This document shows, one piece after another, positions 61,881-64,000 of a DNA stretch of 64,000 nt (position 1 is the first letter of the stretch; every line of letters starts with the position of its first letter). The DNA comes from Holacanthus passer (lineage: Eukaryota > Chordata > Actinopteri > Pomacanthidae). The translations under genes and the position numbers were made by a program. The notes under the pieces are model-generated. The model worked only from the letters and a program-made list of their open reading frames with translations, was not told the origin of the DNA and ran no database searches. The stretch covers positions 1,889,501-1,953,500 of the forward strand of contig JAFREQ010000061.1 in NCBI GenBank assembly GCA_025331565.1, read 5' to 3'.

Positions 61881-64000
61881 GCTGCTAATATATAATACAG
61901 TGGCCGTTCTGCTTGAAGTACTTTTATTTCTGAAACTTACATTTTGCTGATTAAAAAAATCTATTCATTTACTTCAATCTATTTTTATACATGCGATATT
62001 GTGTTTTTTAGCTCAATGCCGTTACCCAAGTATCTGAACCACCACCATTGTGCACAAGAGTGGAAGTGCAGCTGCACCTGAATACAATGAAATAAATACT
62101 GACCTTTCACATGGTGATTACTCTCCACAGTTTTACATATCAGCCTGAGTGTTGGTGACTTCCTTCTGAGAAGCTCGAGCAAAATTCGAAAGGCACCTTG
62201 GATGATAATCACAGAGAGAAGACAGACAGTGACCATGAACACTTGAGGCCTTAAATTAAGTCACATATGACGACAGTTCACAGTGGCCACACAACAACAG
62301 ACAACAGCACTTTACAGAGTTTTAATAGACCTGACATCACTTTTAATTGAGTCCGTAAATTCCTATAGGTCAAATTCAGCAGAGCCATATACATTAAGTT
62401 TAGGGTCCGTGCACACAGCCTTGAGCTGAGCGTCAGCATCTTACTGAGCAGGAAACAATGACATCAGAGAGAGAGAAGGAGAGAGGAAGAACGTTGGGGG
62501 AGGGAAGGCGAGAGAGAGAGAGAGTGAGAGAAAGCTGCTGTATTCCAGCAGGCTCACTAGGTACAAATGGAAACAGATTTATAAAACTCCATCCTGCTCT
62601 TTTCTCTTCATTCCCACTGGGCATGTGGACACCTAAACATTCCTGCAGGATACCTGACACATAACGGATGTCTGCGTATTAGATTATTAACCCTCTAAGC
62701 GGCTCCTAAGTGATATAAGCTGTGTCTTGCGTTTGTCCTTTGCTCTCCACAGAAACCACGTGCACATTTAAGGACTCTATTACAAGCACAGACGTCACGT
62801 CCAACTATTAGCAGATATGAAAAATGGCTTATGGAACCGTGATTTCGACTTAGTGATAAAAGGTTGGCTGGAATATTTTTCCATCCTGTGTGTGCTGTGA
62901 TTCAGCAGGTCCACCGCAGCCCAGTCATCTGGCACTGTGGGACTGGAGCCACGAGGCTGATTGAGCACAGATGTAGAAGCATGCAAGATTCCTTTGGAGG
63001 CATCTCAACTTTATTGACCCAGGACCAAAATCCCCCCTCTCTGATCAGTTGCAAGTATTTCAACATCATCGCTGCAGTGACCCGACACAAGGATGCACAA
63101 ATACTAGCATTTATGTTTAATAGGTTTTCAATGGCGTCTCAGTAATTTGTTTCCCTGATGAGAGATGGAGTGCAGACTGAGAGGCCTTGGACTGTGGCTC
63201 AGACTTTAAAGAGAGTCTCCGCAGCCTGCCAGCACTGCTGCTCCGCCCTAATGATGAAGCACCAGAGGAACTTAGGAGGTTCACTTAAAACTAAACAACC
63301 AAAGGAGCATAAATACAGATTAGGTTTCACAGGAGGGAACAGATACCGATTTGAAAGCTAAAGCTCTGACAAATAGTTTATGGTATTGTGCGGAAATCAA
63401 ACTTCTGCTACCGAACACACGGACTGCGCTGATCATTTGTGTACATGAGGGTATTTTTGCAGTAATACATAAAATAGCCTGTGAAGAATGCAGCACCTGT
63501 AGACTGAGACGTCTCCTACAGCTTTGGGCCTTTTAGTAGCAGATCTATCAAAGTGTGCACTCTAGTGGCTGAATTACAGAACAGCTACAGAAAAGCAGAA
63601 GCTCCACGACCAAACATCTCTGTGTCCCAATTCCAGATGAAACAGTACATCTACGCTTTGACTGCTCAAGAATGTCAGTACGCAAACTAAAACCCTTGAT
63701 TTCTTAGTGTGTGGGTGATGTCCACTATTGCACAAAGAAAAAGGAAGAGCTGCTCACTGCAAAAAGATGAACAAATAGTTAAAAGTTGATTAACTGATCG
63801 AAAGAGAATGAATCTGCAGCAATATCAAGAAGAAATGGAAAAAAAAATGTTTCAGCTTTTTACATGTGAACATTTGCTGCTTTTCTCTCAAACTCTTACA
63901 AGGCTTTCAGATGTTTTGATGGGTTTTTTTTAATCAATCATCAATCATTTCATTGAAAAAAATAAAGATGTGTCTTAAAATTATTTTCAGCTTCAGCCCT

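Larger units (their letters stand above)
59069..64000. other. aebp1 upstream region, no gene recognised
   Basis: About 4.9 kb. The first 200 bases probably hold the aebp1 5' UTR and promoter. The rest has purine-rich tracts (59300-59400, 62460-62530), simple repeats and scattered short open frames without homology. If aebp1 has distal enhancers on this side they would lie here, but I cannot identify them from sequence alone. Confidence 0.5.

Noticed and set aside
1..64000. A novel multi-gene system, CRISPR array, toxin-antitoxin pair or viral insertion
   Set aside because: All long coding signals are accounted for by five conserved vertebrate genes and transposon remnants. No regularly spaced repeats or viral genes were seen.

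Overview
This is vertebrate nuclear DNA, almost certainly from a ray-finned (teleost) fish. Its genes are split into many short exons with GT/AG introns, and the proteins are close relatives of human RICTOR, NPC1L1, POLD2 and AEBP1. The introns and spacers are AT-rich and carry fish-type repeats: a deleted Tc1-like element, a LINE fragment and short inverted-repeat elements. No bacterial operons, CRISPR arrays, phage, viral genes or tRNA/rRNA genes were seen.

Layout: (1) 1054-5152 (+) is a compact FYB1-like immune adaptor gene. (2) 5810-22650 (+) is rictor, the defining subunit of mTORC2, in 37 coding exons; its 3' UTR runs to about 24.3 kb. (3) 24551-24852 is a Tc1-like deletion derivative. 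(4) 25444-34520 (-) is npc1l1, a sterol transporter in 21 coding exons, convergent with rictor. (5) 35302-38868 is non-coding and consists mostly of a diverged direct tandem duplication. (6) 40981-42303 (-) is an intact single-exon NONO-type (DBHS) gene. (7) 43654-46344 (+) is pold2, divergent from nono across a short GC-richer promoter region with a TCTCGCGAGA element and an E2F-like site. (8) 47112-59068 (-) is aebp1 (ACLP) in 22 coding exons, tail to tail with pold2. (9) 59.1-64 kb is aebp1 upstream DNA with simple repeats and no gene I can support.

The exon models were joined by hand from splice sites, reading phase and protein similarity recalled from the families. The summed coding lengths divide by three for FYB1-like (563 aa), rictor (1730 aa), npc1l1 (1356 aa) and pold2 (471 aa). 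aebp1 is exactly one base short, and the missing base maps to a C6/G6 run at 56418-56423. Exon edges may be off by a base or so.

The genes do not form a pathway. The order looks like two human synteny blocks joined: RICTOR-FYB1 (human 5p13) and NPC1L1-POLD2-AEBP1 (human 7p13). I found no undescribed multi-gene system. The most useful observations are a likely frame-preserving cassette exon in rictor, TCTCGCGAGA promoter elements shared by rictor and pold2/nono, an intronless nono, a His/Gly/Tyr/Asp-rich insert behind a basic RKKR site in the carboxypeptidase-like domain of aebp1, and a duplicated non-coding segment with a third copy in pold2 intron 1.
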